This document shows, piece after piece, positions 7,172-14,742 of a stretch of DNA of 22,824 nt. The position numbers were made by a program, and so were the translations under genes. The notes beneath the pieces were generated by a model. The model had not been told where the DNA came from. It searched no databases and saw only the letters and a program-made list of their open reading frames with translations. Position 1 is the first letter of the stretch, and each line of letters starts with the position of its first letter. Origin of the DNA: CAZIWW01 sp964543275 (GTDB lineage: Bacteria; Patescibacteriota; Minisyncoccia; Moranbacterales; UBA11712); contig CAZIWW010000010.1 of NCBI GenBank assembly GCA_964543275.1, positions 1 to 22,824 on the forward strand, read 5' to 3'.

Positions 7172-8161
7172 TTATATTTCTTTTGCCTCTAACGACTTTA
7201 TTTTCTTTAGGATTTCTTTTTGCGTTAACAGTCCTTTTGTAGTCCCTGTATATCGCACCACGCTAGCGCTGTTGGCAATGCCGGCCTTTAGTGATTCTCC
7301 AAGTGATTTATTTTTCAAGAAGAACCCCAAAAATCCGCTCATAAAAGCGTCGCCTGCTCCGGTCGTATCGATAACTTTAACCTTTGAAGCTGGACAATGC
7401 AGAATTCCGCTGTTGTTACTTGCGTAGGCCCCGTTTATTCCGTCGGTAAGGCAAACAACTTTCGGTCCGAGCTTGTGCAGTATTTTTACTAAATCTTTTA
7501 TATCTTTCGCGGGCAATTTTAGTTTTGCCGCAATTTCCAAAGCCTCGTTGTAATTAAGTAAAATTATTTTGGACCACTTTAGCATTTTTTTCAGATCAAC
7601 AAATCCGTCTATAATTTGACTGGTGCTGGGAGCGAGAATTAAACTAGCTTTTTGTTTTTTAACGACCCCTAGAATTTTTTCGGATTGTTTAGACCAGTCG
7701 CCGGTCAGGGAAGAGACACAAAACCACTTAGACTTTATTTTACCCAAATTGCTTAAGTCTATTTCGCCTGAAGATTTCTCGTAAAAGATAATTCTCTCTC
7801 CTGTTTTTTGATCAACTAGTATTGTTGACAGCGGACTTTCTCTTTGGAAATTAATTTTAATAAGCGAAACGTCTACTTTGTGTTTTTTTAATTCCTTGAC
7901 TACCCAGTTTTTATGAGAGTCTCTGCCTAGAGTAGTAATTAGAGTTGAGTTTAAGCCAAGTTTCTTAGTCCCAATAGCAACATTAGCGGCTACACCGCCA
8001 ATATTCTTCACAGCATTATTAACACAAATTTTCTCTCCAAGCTCAAATCCTAGCCACTTTGGGGCTAACTTGTTTTTAGGAGTCCTGAAGATTTTCCCTC
8101 GGTCAGTTGTTAGGATAATATCCTTAGTCGCCGAGCCGACGGCAATTAAATCATAAAGCAT
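7172..8161 (-). CDS. PfkB-family sugar or nucleoside kinase
   Basis: The 329-residue protein is a ribokinase-fold kinase. It shows the N-terminal DLIAVGSATKDI strand, the GGVAANVAIGTKKLG signature (about residues 55-69), and the C-terminal ATP-site signature DTTGAGDAFMSGF, whose final Asp is the catalytic base. The substrate cannot be assigned: the family includes fructose-6-phosphate, ribose, ribose-1-phosphate and nucleoside kinases. It sits 36 bp after gpmI and 55 bp before the acyl-CoA synthetase gene in the same orientation. That argues for a job in central carbon flow, either a sugar phosphate step above the lower glycolysis encoded here or ribose salvage. The start at ATG 8161 gives the usual MxYDLIAVG N-terminus. 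Confidence 0.85.
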   Translation of the reverse strand: MLYDLIAVGSATKDIILTTDRGKIFRTPKNKLAPKWLGFELGEKICVNNAVKNIGGVAANVAIGTKKLGLNSTLITTLGRDSHKNWVVKELKKHKVDVSLIKINFQRESPLSTILVDQKTGERIIFYEKSSGEIDLSNLGKIKSKWFCVSSLTGDWSKQSEKILGVVKKQKASLILAPSTSQIIDGFVDLKKMLKWSKIILLNYNEALEIAAKLKLPAKDIKDLVKILHKLGPKVVCLTDGINGAYASNNSGILHCPASKVKVIDTTGAGDAFMSGFLGFFLKNKSLGESLKAGIANSASVVRYTGTTKGLLTQKEILKKIKSLEAKEI

Positions 8162-8197
8162 ACGCTGTCAATAAATTGCTTTTTATAATTTGGTTTT

Positions 8198-9736
8198 TCA
8201 AAACAAACTTTTTAATTTCATCTCCGGCGTTTTCTCAATTTCCAGTATATCACAAATTGTTGGAGCAATATTCCCTAAAACACCGCCAGAGTCCAATTTC
8301 TTCTTTTTTAAACTGTCATTGCAAACTATAAACGGCACTGGATTTTTAGTGTGGAAAGTCACAGGCAGTTTGGCTTTTTTATCCCACATACAGTCGGCGT
8401 TTCCATGATCAGCCGTCACAAACAAATATCCGTCCCGCTCTTTAATTTTTTTGTAAAGCTTGTTTACTTCTCCATCTACTGCCTCCGCGGCTTTAATAGT
8501 TGCCTTTATATCCCCGGTGTGCCCCACCATATCCGTATTGGCGTAATTGACAACAATGAAATCGTGCTTATCCTTTTTAATTGAGTTTAAAATCTTAAAG
8601 GTAATCTTTTCGGCCGACATTTCGGGAATCTTCGCGTAAGAATCGGTAATCGGAGAAGGGATCATTATTCTTTCCTCTCCCGCGACGGAATCGGAAAAGC
8701 CTCCGTTTAGAAAGTATGTGATGTGAGCAAATTTTTCAGTCTCGGCGATGTAGAGCTGTCGAACGGCTCTAAAAGCTACCGGCAAAGTTCCAGTATGAGT
8801 CTTTCCCGGAAAAGCCGTATGCAGCGGAAGGTCAGGACCGAAGTCGGTCATAGCCGCAAAATATAGGTTATTAAGTCGAGGTTTGGGCAATTTAACCTCT
8901 CCAGATTTGTCAAGAACAAAAAGTTTGGAAAACTGCCGAGCACGGTCAGACCGCAAGTTATAAAATACTACCGCGTCATTATCTTCTATTTTAGCGATTG
9001 GCTTACCGTTCTCGGTTATAACCGAAGGTCCAATATATTCGTCCCCAATTCCCATTTTGTAAAAATACTCAATGGCTTTTTGAGAGCTGGAAAATTTCTT
9101 ACCACTGTTGTTCACTAAAAGATCGTAAGCCTTCTTCAAGCGGTCCCAATTTTTGGCGCGATCCATAGCGTAAAAGCGACCGATCACAGTGGCTATTTTC
9201 CCTATCCCGACTGACTTTGTAATTTTTTCCCAAGCCTTCAGGTGTTCAGGAGCGCTTTTAGAATAGGAGTCTCTTCCGTCGGTAAAAAAATGAATGAAGA
9301 CATTTTTAACTCCATTTTCCTTAGTCAAAAGCAGTAAAGCTCGCAAATGATACGGACGCATATGAGGGCTATCCTCATTGCCCAAAAGCCCCATAAGATG
9401 AAGATTGGAATTATATTTCTTCACATGTTTCACTGCTCCCTTCAGAACGGGATTTCGAAAAAAACTTCCGTTATTAATGCTTTCGGAAATTATCCGAGAG
9501 TCCTGCTCAACTATTCTCCCGGCTCCAATATTCATATGTCCGGTTTCGGAACCGCTGACCTGATGACTATCCAAGCCCACCGCATTCCCATGAGCAGCCA
9601 GTTCGCAATAAGGATATTCTTTAGTTAGAAAATCAAAAGTAGGGGTTTTGGCGAGATGAATAGCGTTAGTATCATCTTTCGGTCCGATTCCCCAGCCGTC
9701 CAATATAACTAGAATGGAAATTTTCTTATTATTCAT
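8198..9736 (-). CDS. gpmI: 2,3-bisphosphoglycerate-independent phosphoglycerate mutase
   Basis: This 512-residue enzyme interconverts 3- and 2-phosphoglycerate using two metal ions (usually manganese) and a phosphoserine intermediate. The alkaline-phosphatase-like fold shows LVILDGWGIG at the start, the nucleophilic Ser in GSETGHMNIGAGRIV (about residues 61-75), FTDGRDS, GRFYAMDRAKNWDR, NLRSDRARQ, the metal-binding NYANTDMVGHTGD and VTADHGNAD near the end. The family usually has NSEVGH at the serine; here it is SGSETGH, a modest variation. Length is normal. It lies between eno and the PfkB-family kinase. AT-rich 7-bp repeat-like DNA abuts its start codon, with no Shine-Dalgarno. Confidence 0.96.
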   Translation of the reverse strand: MNNKKISILVILDGWGIGPKDDTNAIHLAKTPTFDFLTKEYPYCELAAHGNAVGLDSHQVSGSETGHMNIGAGRIVEQDSRIISESINNGSFFRNPVLKGAVKHVKKYNSNLHLMGLLGNEDSPHMRPYHLRALLLLTKENGVKNVFIHFFTDGRDSYSKSAPEHLKAWEKITKSVGIGKIATVIGRFYAMDRAKNWDRLKKAYDLLVNNSGKKFSSSQKAIEYFYKMGIGDEYIGPSVITENGKPIAKIEDNDAVVFYNLRSDRARQFSKLFVLDKSGEVKLPKPRLNNLYFAAMTDFGPDLPLHTAFPGKTHTGTLPVAFRAVRQLYIAETEKFAHITYFLNGGFSDSVAGEERIMIPSPITDSYAKIPEMSAEKITFKILNSIKKDKHDFIVVNYANTDMVGHTGDIKATIKAAEAVDGEVNKLYKKIKERDGYLFVTADHGNADCMWDKKAKLPVTFHTKNPVPFIVCNDSLKKKKLDSGGVLGNIAPTICDILEIEKTPEMKLKSLF

Positions 9737-9755
9737 TAAAGTGAACTTTGAAGTT

Positions 9756-9858
9756 TTAACGACATAAATAGGTTATAGGAAAATAGGTTTTGGGCTGTAG
9801 GTCACTACCGCAATCCTACAATCTGCGACTTATGGCCAGTCCTGCAGTTAACGACATA
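9756..9858. repeat. Gap with an 11-bp direct repeat and degenerate heptads
   Basis: The eno-gpmI gap holds TTAACGACATA twice in direct orientation (9756-9766 and 9848-9858). Between them is a left run of AGG-ending units (AAATAGG, TTATAGG, AAAATAGG, TTTTGGG, CTGTAGG at 9766-9801) and a right run beginning CCTACAA (9815) that is partly their inverted copy. It resembles the heptad-arm palindromes elsewhere in this window but is more decayed. Confidence 0.45.
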
Positions 9859-9862
9859 TCCG

Positions 9863-11122
9863 CTATGACTTAATCATCTCTATCTCCATCAGACGGTTAT
9901 ACTTCGCGACTCTTTCTCCCCGGCAGGGAGCGCCGAATTTAACGAACTCGGCGCCGCATGCCACGGCCAAGTCAGCTATGAAATCGTCGCAGGTTTCGCC
10001 GCTGCGGTGGGAAATAACGCATTTGATTTTATTCTCTTTAGCTTTTTTTATGAAATCAATTGTTTCTGTGAGCGTTCCGATTTGATTAGGCTTTACGATA
10101 GCCGCGTTGCAGGCTTCAAATGATACGGCTTTCTCGAGACGTTTGACGTTAGTAGTTAGTAAGTCGTCTCCAATTACTAAATCCTTTTCGTTCTCACTCA
10201 ATCTTCGATTCATTTTTTTCCATCCTTCCCAGTCATTTTCTTCCAAGCCGTCTTCAATTGAAGAAATGCTGTGTTTTAATTTCCACTCTTGATAAAGAGA
10301 AATTAGGCGCTCGCCTTCCAAGGAGGTATTTTCTGGTTTTAAAGTATAGCAATTTTGCTCCTGATTAAAAAAATTCGAAGCCGCCGCGTCTATTCCCAAA
10401 GACACTTCTTTATTTAATTCATATCCGGCTTCCTCTGTCGCTCTTACCAGATAATCAAACGCTTCCGTTTGACTCTCAAGATTTGGAGCAAAACCGCCTT
10501 CGTCCCCGACTCCAGCAGAAAGTCCAGCGTTAAGAAGCAGCTCTTTTAGTTTATGATAAACTTCGCTGGCGCATCTCACCTGGTCGGATATTCTCCTGAA
10601 TCCATAAGGAATAATTTGAAATTCCTGAATAGAAAGACCGGAGTCGGAATGTTTACCTCCGTTGATTATGTTAAAAAAGGCGACCGGCATCTTTCGAGAT
10701 TTCTTAAATTTGTAAGTCTTGGCAATATATTGGAATAATGGGATCTTCTGACTAATCGACGCCGCTCTGGCGCAAGCCAGTGAAACGGCTAAAATCGCGT
10801 TGGCTCCTAGTCTTGACTTGTCTTCTGTCCCGTCAAGGTCGTTAAGGATTTTATCAATCCTCCTTTGAGAAGTAACTTTAAGGCCGGTAAGATTTTTTTG
10901 AATAACCCCATTAATATTCTCGCAGGCAGACAAAACACCCAAGCCTCCGTACCGTTTTTCTTTGTCCCGCAGTTCCACAGCCTCAAAAGATCCAGTCGAA
11001 GCGCCGGAAGGCGCCGCGGCCGTTCCAACTGTACCGTCATCTAAAAAAATACTGGCTTCAACCGTTGGATTTCCGCGGGAATCAAGAATCTCAAGAGCGG
11101 TGATTTTTTTGATTTTAATCAT
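9863..11122 (-). CDS. eno: Enolase
   Basis: The 419-residue enzyme dehydrates 2-phosphoglycerate to phosphoenolpyruvate. Motifs in order are EILDSRGNPTVEA (residues 10-22), PSGASTGSFEAVELRD with the substrate-loop Ser, INGGKHSDSGLSIQEFQIIP with a catalytic Glu, VGDEGGFAPN with the proton-shuttling Glu, the metal ligands in LGIDAAAS, SIEDGLEENDW and GDDL, the base Lys in IVKPNQIGTLTET, and SHRSGET. Everything needed for catalysis is present. It is about ten residues shorter than E. coli enolase, mostly at the C-terminus, which ends soon after the ERVAKYNRL helix. A terminator-like hairpin separates it from pgk upstream. Confidence 0.97.
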   Translation of the reverse strand: MIKIKKITALEILDSRGNPTVEASIFLDDGTVGTAAAPSGASTGSFEAVELRDKEKRYGGLGVLSACENINGVIQKNLTGLKVTSQRRIDKILNDLDGTEDKSRLGANAILAVSLACARAASISQKIPLFQYIAKTYKFKKSRKMPVAFFNIINGGKHSDSGLSIQEFQIIPYGFRRISDQVRCASEVYHKLKELLLNAGLSAGVGDEGGFAPNLESQTEAFDYLVRATEEAGYELNKEVSLGIDAAASNFFNQEQNCYTLKPENTSLEGERLISLYQEWKLKHSISSIEDGLEENDWEGWKKMNRRLSENEKDLVIGDDLLTTNVKRLEKAVSFEACNAAIVKPNQIGTLTETIDFIKKAKENKIKCVISHRSGETCDDFIADLAVACGAEFVKFGAPCRGERVAKYNRLMEIEMIKS

Positions 11123-11189
11123 AACTCTAATTACTTATACCATAACCTTAACATAAAAAAGTGAGAAAAGAAAACTTTTCCATTCTGTA

Positions 11190-11215
11190 TAAAACACCCA
11201 ATATTTGTTGAGTGT
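11190..11215 (-). terminator. Probable terminator between pgk and eno
   Basis: On the minus strand ACACTCAA (11215-11208) pairs with TTGGGTGT (11201-11194), eight pairs with one G-U, around a 6-nt loop, followed by TTTTAT. A second weak hairpin (GAAAAG/CTTTTC) lies 10-25 bp further on. It would let pgk and eno be expressed separately. Confidence 0.5.
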
Positions 11216-11244
11216 CGGATATCCAGTTAGTTTTAAAGCGTTAT

Positions 11245-12285
11245 CTAATACTTCTCCAACGCCTCTATCCCAGGCAGTTTTTTCCCGCTTAAAAATTCCA
11301 GCATGGCGCCGCCGCCGGAGGAAATAAAGTCAAAGCACGGGATATTCCTTTGAGAGCTGATAAATTCAATTGTTTCTCCTCCGCCTGCGATTTTGTAGGC
11401 GTCAGCTTTGCACAAAGCCTTAAGAATCTCTTGAGTCCCTCGGGCGTATTTATTCTCTTCAAACTTGCCCATAGCTCCGTTCCAGATTAAAAACGAGGCG
11501 GCTTCAATAACAGCTTTATACTTTTCAATCGTCCTTGGTCCAATGTCCATATTTTTATCAATATAGTCTTCCGGCAAGATAACGTTATCTCTAAGCCTTA
11601 CTTTTTTCTCCCGCGCCTCCACCGCGACTCTTCCTCCTGCCAAAACAACGTCGTAATTCTTGGACAAGCCCTCGATAACCGGCAGTTTGGTTTCTATTTT
11701 AGCTCCTCCAATAATAGCGATACAAGGCCTCTTAGACGGCTCTGCGGCTTGGTACAGCTCTTTAATTTCTTTTTCAAATGCCAAGCCGGCGCAACTGGGC
11801 TTATATTTCGGAATGGAAACAACGGAAGCATGTTTTCGGTGCGAGACACTGAAAGCGTCGTTCACATAAACTCCGAAGTTATGACACAATTCAATAGCGA
11901 AATTCTCATCGTTATCTTCTTCTTGAGAATAAAACCTAATATTCTCCGCCAGGGCTATCTCTCCTTCCCCGAGACCTCGAACAATTTTGTCTCCGTCTTC
12001 GCTAATAATATTCTTTATGAAAATTACTTTTCTTTTGAGAAGTTTTTTCAATTTTTCAACTACGGGTTTAAGTGAAAGTTTGGGATTAGGTTTTCCCCCA
12101 GGTCTTCCTAGGTGAGAGACAATAACAAGTTTTGATTTTGGCTGCTTGAGAATATGTTCAATGGTGGGCAGTGAAATTTTTATTCGCCAATCGTCTAACA
12201 CTTTCTCGTTTTTAATTGGAACGTTGAAATCCACGCGCAGCAAAACGCGTTTATGTTTGAAGTCTATGTCTTTGAGAAATTTCAT
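11245..12285 (-). CDS. pgk: Phosphoglycerate kinase (short, divergent)
   Basis: This kinase transfers phosphate from 1,3-bisphosphoglycerate to ADP, a substrate-level ATP step. It shows RVLLRVDFNVPI (residues 14-25), SHLGRPGG, AENIRFYSQE, VNDAFSVSHRKHASV, IGGAKIETKL, WNGAMGKFEE and a C-terminal GGGETIEF/SSGGGAMLEF pair. At 346 residues it is about 45 shorter than the usual 390. Several signature residues differ: DDWRI for DDTRI, FSVSHRKHAS for FGTAHRAHAS, NGAMG for NGPMG, GGGETIE for GGGDS. The domains and nucleotide-binding glycines remain, so it is probably active. The start codon lies 7 bp after palindrome copy B, and the mraY stop lies just beyond that palindrome. Confidence 0.93.
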   Translation of the reverse strand: MKFLKDIDFKHKRVLLRVDFNVPIKNEKVLDDWRIKISLPTIEHILKQPKSKLVIVSHLGRPGGKPNPKLSLKPVVEKLKKLLKRKVIFIKNIISEDGDKIVRGLGEGEIALAENIRFYSQEEDNDENFAIELCHNFGVYVNDAFSVSHRKHASVVSIPKYKPSCAGLAFEKEIKELYQAAEPSKRPCIAIIGGAKIETKLPVIEGLSKNYDVVLAGGRVAVEAREKKVRLRDNVILPEDYIDKNMDIGPRTIEKYKAVIEAASFLIWNGAMGKFEENKYARGTQEILKALCKADAYKIAGGGETIEFISSQRNIPCFDFISSGGGAMLEFLSGKKLPGIEALEKY

Positions 12286-12292
12286 AACTTTA

Positions 12293-12408
12293 CTTACGAA
12301 TTACGAATTCATACGAATATACGAATGATATTTCGCAATAGAAATTTAAATTAATACAAAGCCTTTAATTAATTTATTCGTATATTCGTAAAAAATTCGT
12401 AATTCGTA
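12293..12408. repeat. Heptad-arm palindrome, ACGAATT type, copy B
   Basis: The left arm (12295-12326) reads TACGAATTACGAATT, then ACGAATATACGAAT. The right arm (12376-12408) is its inverted copy. The spacer is 49 nt. It fills the whole mraY-pgk gap, ending 5 bp from the mraY stop and about 8-9 bp from the pgk ATG. Copies B and C also share TAATTAATTTATTCG at the spacer edge, so they are related beyond the arms. Confidence 0.87.
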
Positions 12409-12413
12409 GAGAA

Positions 12414-13499
12414 TCACCCCATTCCAATTATACCAATGACCAATCCGATTGATGCCGTTACCCCGGTGAATACCCAAGCCCTCATAGTTATCTTAGCTTC
12501 CGGCCATCCCATGGCTTGAAAATGATGATGAATGGGAGCTGAAAGGAAAACTTTTCGGCCTAAGAATTTTTTGGAGAAAAGCTGAATGATAACTGAAAGA
12601 GATTCAACGACATAAACAAAGCAAATAATCGGCAGAATAAACACGGAGTCGGTAAGCATAGCAATGACCGCCAAAGTAGCTCCCAGCGATATCGCTCCGG
12701 TATCTCCCATAAAGAAACGGGCGGGATGGACGTTAAACCAAAGAAAGGCTAGTAGGGCGCCGCAAATCACGCCGCAAAATCCGGCCAAATCCATTTTACT
12801 TTGCAAAAAGGAGATAACGCCAAAAGATCCAAACGCAATTAGCAAAATTCCTCCATTAAGGCCGTCTAATCCGTCGGTTTCGTTGGAAGAGAAAGCGGTG
12901 GCTGTAACCACTAGGACAAAAAAAGGCAAGTACCACCATCCGATTTCCCAGTCGCCGAAGCCGGGAATATGAATCGTGTCAAGTCCGAGTTTATAATAAA
13001 ACCAGTATGCTCCGACGGCGGATATTAAAAACAGCCAGCCGAAACGATAGAAAAACCTTACCCCGCCGCCTTTGTTTGACCCTAGACCGCGAACGCTGAA
13101 AATATCGTCAACGGCGCCCAGGACGGCGGCAGTCACTAAGGCGAACAGCGGAAGCCAGGTTTGCGAACGGCTTAAAAAATCAAGCCGCCTTATTATTTTG
13201 GTGTCAAAAAAAGGAGTGATCCAATGAAGGAAAAAAGCTAGGAAAAGAGCCGTAATCCAAACCAGAGCTCCGCCCATAGTTGGCGTTCCTCTTTTTTCTT
13301 TGTGGAGGTTGTGATAAATGGGAGCAGCTTTGCCGTCAACTGAAGTCGTCTTGGTGCGAATTCCTATCTTGTATTTGTAGAGAAAATGTGTAAGAATAGG
13401 CGTCCAAGCCATAGCCAAAACAAAAGCTAGGGTGGAAAGTATCCCTATCTTAATAACCGCCATCGCGGCAGGAATGGTTGTGATATCGGCCAACTGCAT
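12414..13499 (-). CDS. mraY: Phospho-N-acetylmuramoyl-pentapeptide transferase
   Basis: MraY moves phospho-MurNAc-pentapeptide from UDP onto undecaprenyl phosphate, making lipid I at the inner face of the membrane. The 361-residue protein is polytopic, with about ten hydrophobic helices. It carries GTPTMGG (71-77), the paired aspartates DD131-132 in AVDDIFSVRGLG, TDGLDGLNGG (208-217), Asp266 in RFFMGDTG and the APIHHHF triad (321-327). The loop before TDGLDGL reads SSNETDG instead of the usual NAVNLTDG, a small change. MraY normally sits among mur genes; here it lies between a D-Ala-D-Ala carboxypeptidase and glycolytic genes. The start codon lies about 10 bp after palindrome copy C. Confidence 0.96.
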   Translation of the reverse strand: MQLADITTIPAAMAVIKIGILSTLAFVLAMAWTPILTHFLYKYKIGIRTKTTSVDGKAAPIYHNLHKEKRGTPTMGGALVWITALFLAFFLHWITPFFDTKIIRRLDFLSRSQTWLPLFALVTAAVLGAVDDIFSVRGLGSNKGGGVRFFYRFGWLFLISAVGAYWFYYKLGLDTIHIPGFGDWEIGWWYLPFFVLVVTATAFSSNETDGLDGLNGGILLIAFGSFGVISFLQSKMDLAGFCGVICGALLAFLWFNVHPARFFMGDTGAISLGATLAVIAMLTDSVFILPIICFVYVVESLSVIIQLFSKKFLGRKVFLSAPIHHHFQAMGWPEAKITMRAWVFTGVTASIGLVIGIIGMG

Positions 13500-13509
13500 G
13501 ATTTTCTCT

Positions 13510-13624
13510 GCGAATTACGAATCAATTACGAATATACGAATGAGGTTTTCATAATAAAATTTTGAATCACGCTAAAACTTCTAATTAATTTATTCGTATA
13601 TTCGTACGAAATTCGTAATTCGTA
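13510..13624. repeat. Heptad-arm palindrome, ACGAATT type, copy C
   Basis: The left arm (13510-13541) reads GCGAATTACGAATCAATT, then ACGAATATACGAAT. The right arm (13592-13624) is its inverted copy with about five differences. The spacer is 50 nt. It fills the carboxypeptidase-mraY gap, 5 bp from the upstream stop and about 10 bp from the mraY ATG, the same placement as copy B. Confidence 0.86.
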
Positions 13625-13629
13625 GGGAT

Positions 13630-14664
13630 CTACTTCCACTCGTAATTTTCAAACGTCCAGGCTATAAGTCTCTTCATATCGATCCAGCGATCGTTGTCGT
13701 TTAGAATTACCGCTACTACTCGATGCCGGCCGTAAACAGGATCGGCCGCCGCCATCATTAAGGACTTGCCCGCTTCGTAGGTAAAGCCTGTTTTTCCTCC
13801 CAAACAATTTGGAATTTCATTCATAATGACATCTGTATTCTTGAGATTATGAGTGTACTTGCCGTCCGTGGAGGTAATGCTGATCTCCGGAATTTTCATA
13901 ATTTCCCATATCTTATCGTAGCGCATTGAGTAAGCGGTTGCTCGAGCGATATCATAGGCCGAGGAATAAAAATTTTCCTCATCCAGCCCGGAGGGATTGC
14001 GAAAATTGGAATCCCTTAAATTCAGTTCCCGAGCTTTTTCGTTCATAAGTTTAGCAAATTCTTTTTGCGATCCGGCAATATGTTTTCCCAAAGCCACGGC
14101 CGCATCGTTGGCGCTGTTTAAAAGCATAGCTGTTAAGAGATCGTTGACGGTTAATTTTTCGCCTATATGCAGTCTCTCGTCAATGCAGTAGCCGCTTCTC
14201 GGACAACCTACTTTTGTTCCGTCAACGGAGAGCGCTTCTTCGTCTATAGTCACCGTCTCGTTAAGATCCTTTACTTTCTCTATTACCACAATAGCCGTCA
14301 TCATCTTGGTAAGCGAAGCTATAGGCATTTTTAACCTCCCGTTATCATAATGAAGGATGGTTCCGCTGTCTACGTCAATAACCACCGAAGCGCTGGCGAA
14401 AATCTTCTCGTCATAGTAGCTTTTTTTCCTTTGCGGAATGAGTCCCGCTCCCCCAGAGTTTTCATTTCCATAAGTGGAATCTGACAACTTCCCTTTTAAG
14501 GAGCTTTCTCTATTTTCCTTAACGCTGGTTGATGCTCCCTGAACCTGGTTTTTGACTTGAGAATATTCTGCATTTTTATGTTCTAGCGGCACTAAAAATA
14601 GGCCGTAAAGAAAAAGCTGAACGGGAAAAATAAGCACTAAAACTGCTTTTATTAATACACTCAT
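13630..14664 (-). CDS. Serine-type D-Ala-D-Ala carboxypeptidase (PBP5-like)
   Basis: A membrane-anchored or exported peptidase that trims the terminal D-Ala from peptidoglycan stems. From ATG 14664 it has 344 residues: a hydrophobic signal/anchor (about 4-27), a polar linker (30-85), then the penicillin-binding domain. The three active-site motifs are SLTK (Ser117, Lys120), SAN (184-186) and KTG (291-293). An in-frame TTG at 14682 would add six residues; I prefer the ATG because those six codons overlap the repeat-derived gap. Two cysteines in GCPRSGYC form a short insertion on the exported side and could make a disulfide. The C-terminal beta domain of E. coli PBP5 seems absent. It is upstream of mraY, which supports a cell-wall role. 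Confidence 0.9.
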   Translation of the reverse strand: MSVLIKAVLVLIFPVQLFLYGLFLVPLEHKNAEYSQVKNQVQGASTSVKENRESSLKGKLSDSTYGNENSGGAGLIPQRKKSYYDEKIFASASVVIDVDSGTILHYDNGRLKMPIASLTKMMTAIVVIEKVKDLNETVTIDEEALSVDGTKVGCPRSGYCIDERLHIGEKLTVNDLLTAMLLNSANDAAVALGKHIAGSQKEFAKLMNEKARELNLRDSNFRNPSGLDEENFYSSAYDIARATAYSMRYDKIWEIMKIPEISITSTDGKYTHNLKNTDVIMNEIPNCLGGKTGFTYEAGKSLMMAAADPVYGRHRVVAVILNDNDRWIDMKRLIAWTFENYEWK

Positions 14665-14693
14665 ACGGTTAGCAATTGTCAATAATCAGCAGC

Positions 14694-14742
14694 ATTATTT
14701 ATTATTCATCTATTATTCATTGCTTATTGATCGCTGTTCGTT
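14694..14742. repeat. Degenerate heptad array at the 3' end of scpB
   Basis: Seven consecutive 7-bp units can be laid out on the plus strand: ATTATTT, ATTATTC, ATCTATT, ATTCATT, GCTTATT, GATCGCT, GTTCGTT. The array covers the last codons and stop of scpB (stop at 14713-14715) and most of the gap before the carboxypeptidase gene. The units are degenerate but keep period 7. Confidence 0.55.

Noticed and set aside
12293..13624. The repeated ACGAATT elements as a CRISPR array
   Set aside because: Copies are in separate gaps with whole genes between them, arms are inverted, and there are no regularly spaced repeats or cas genes.
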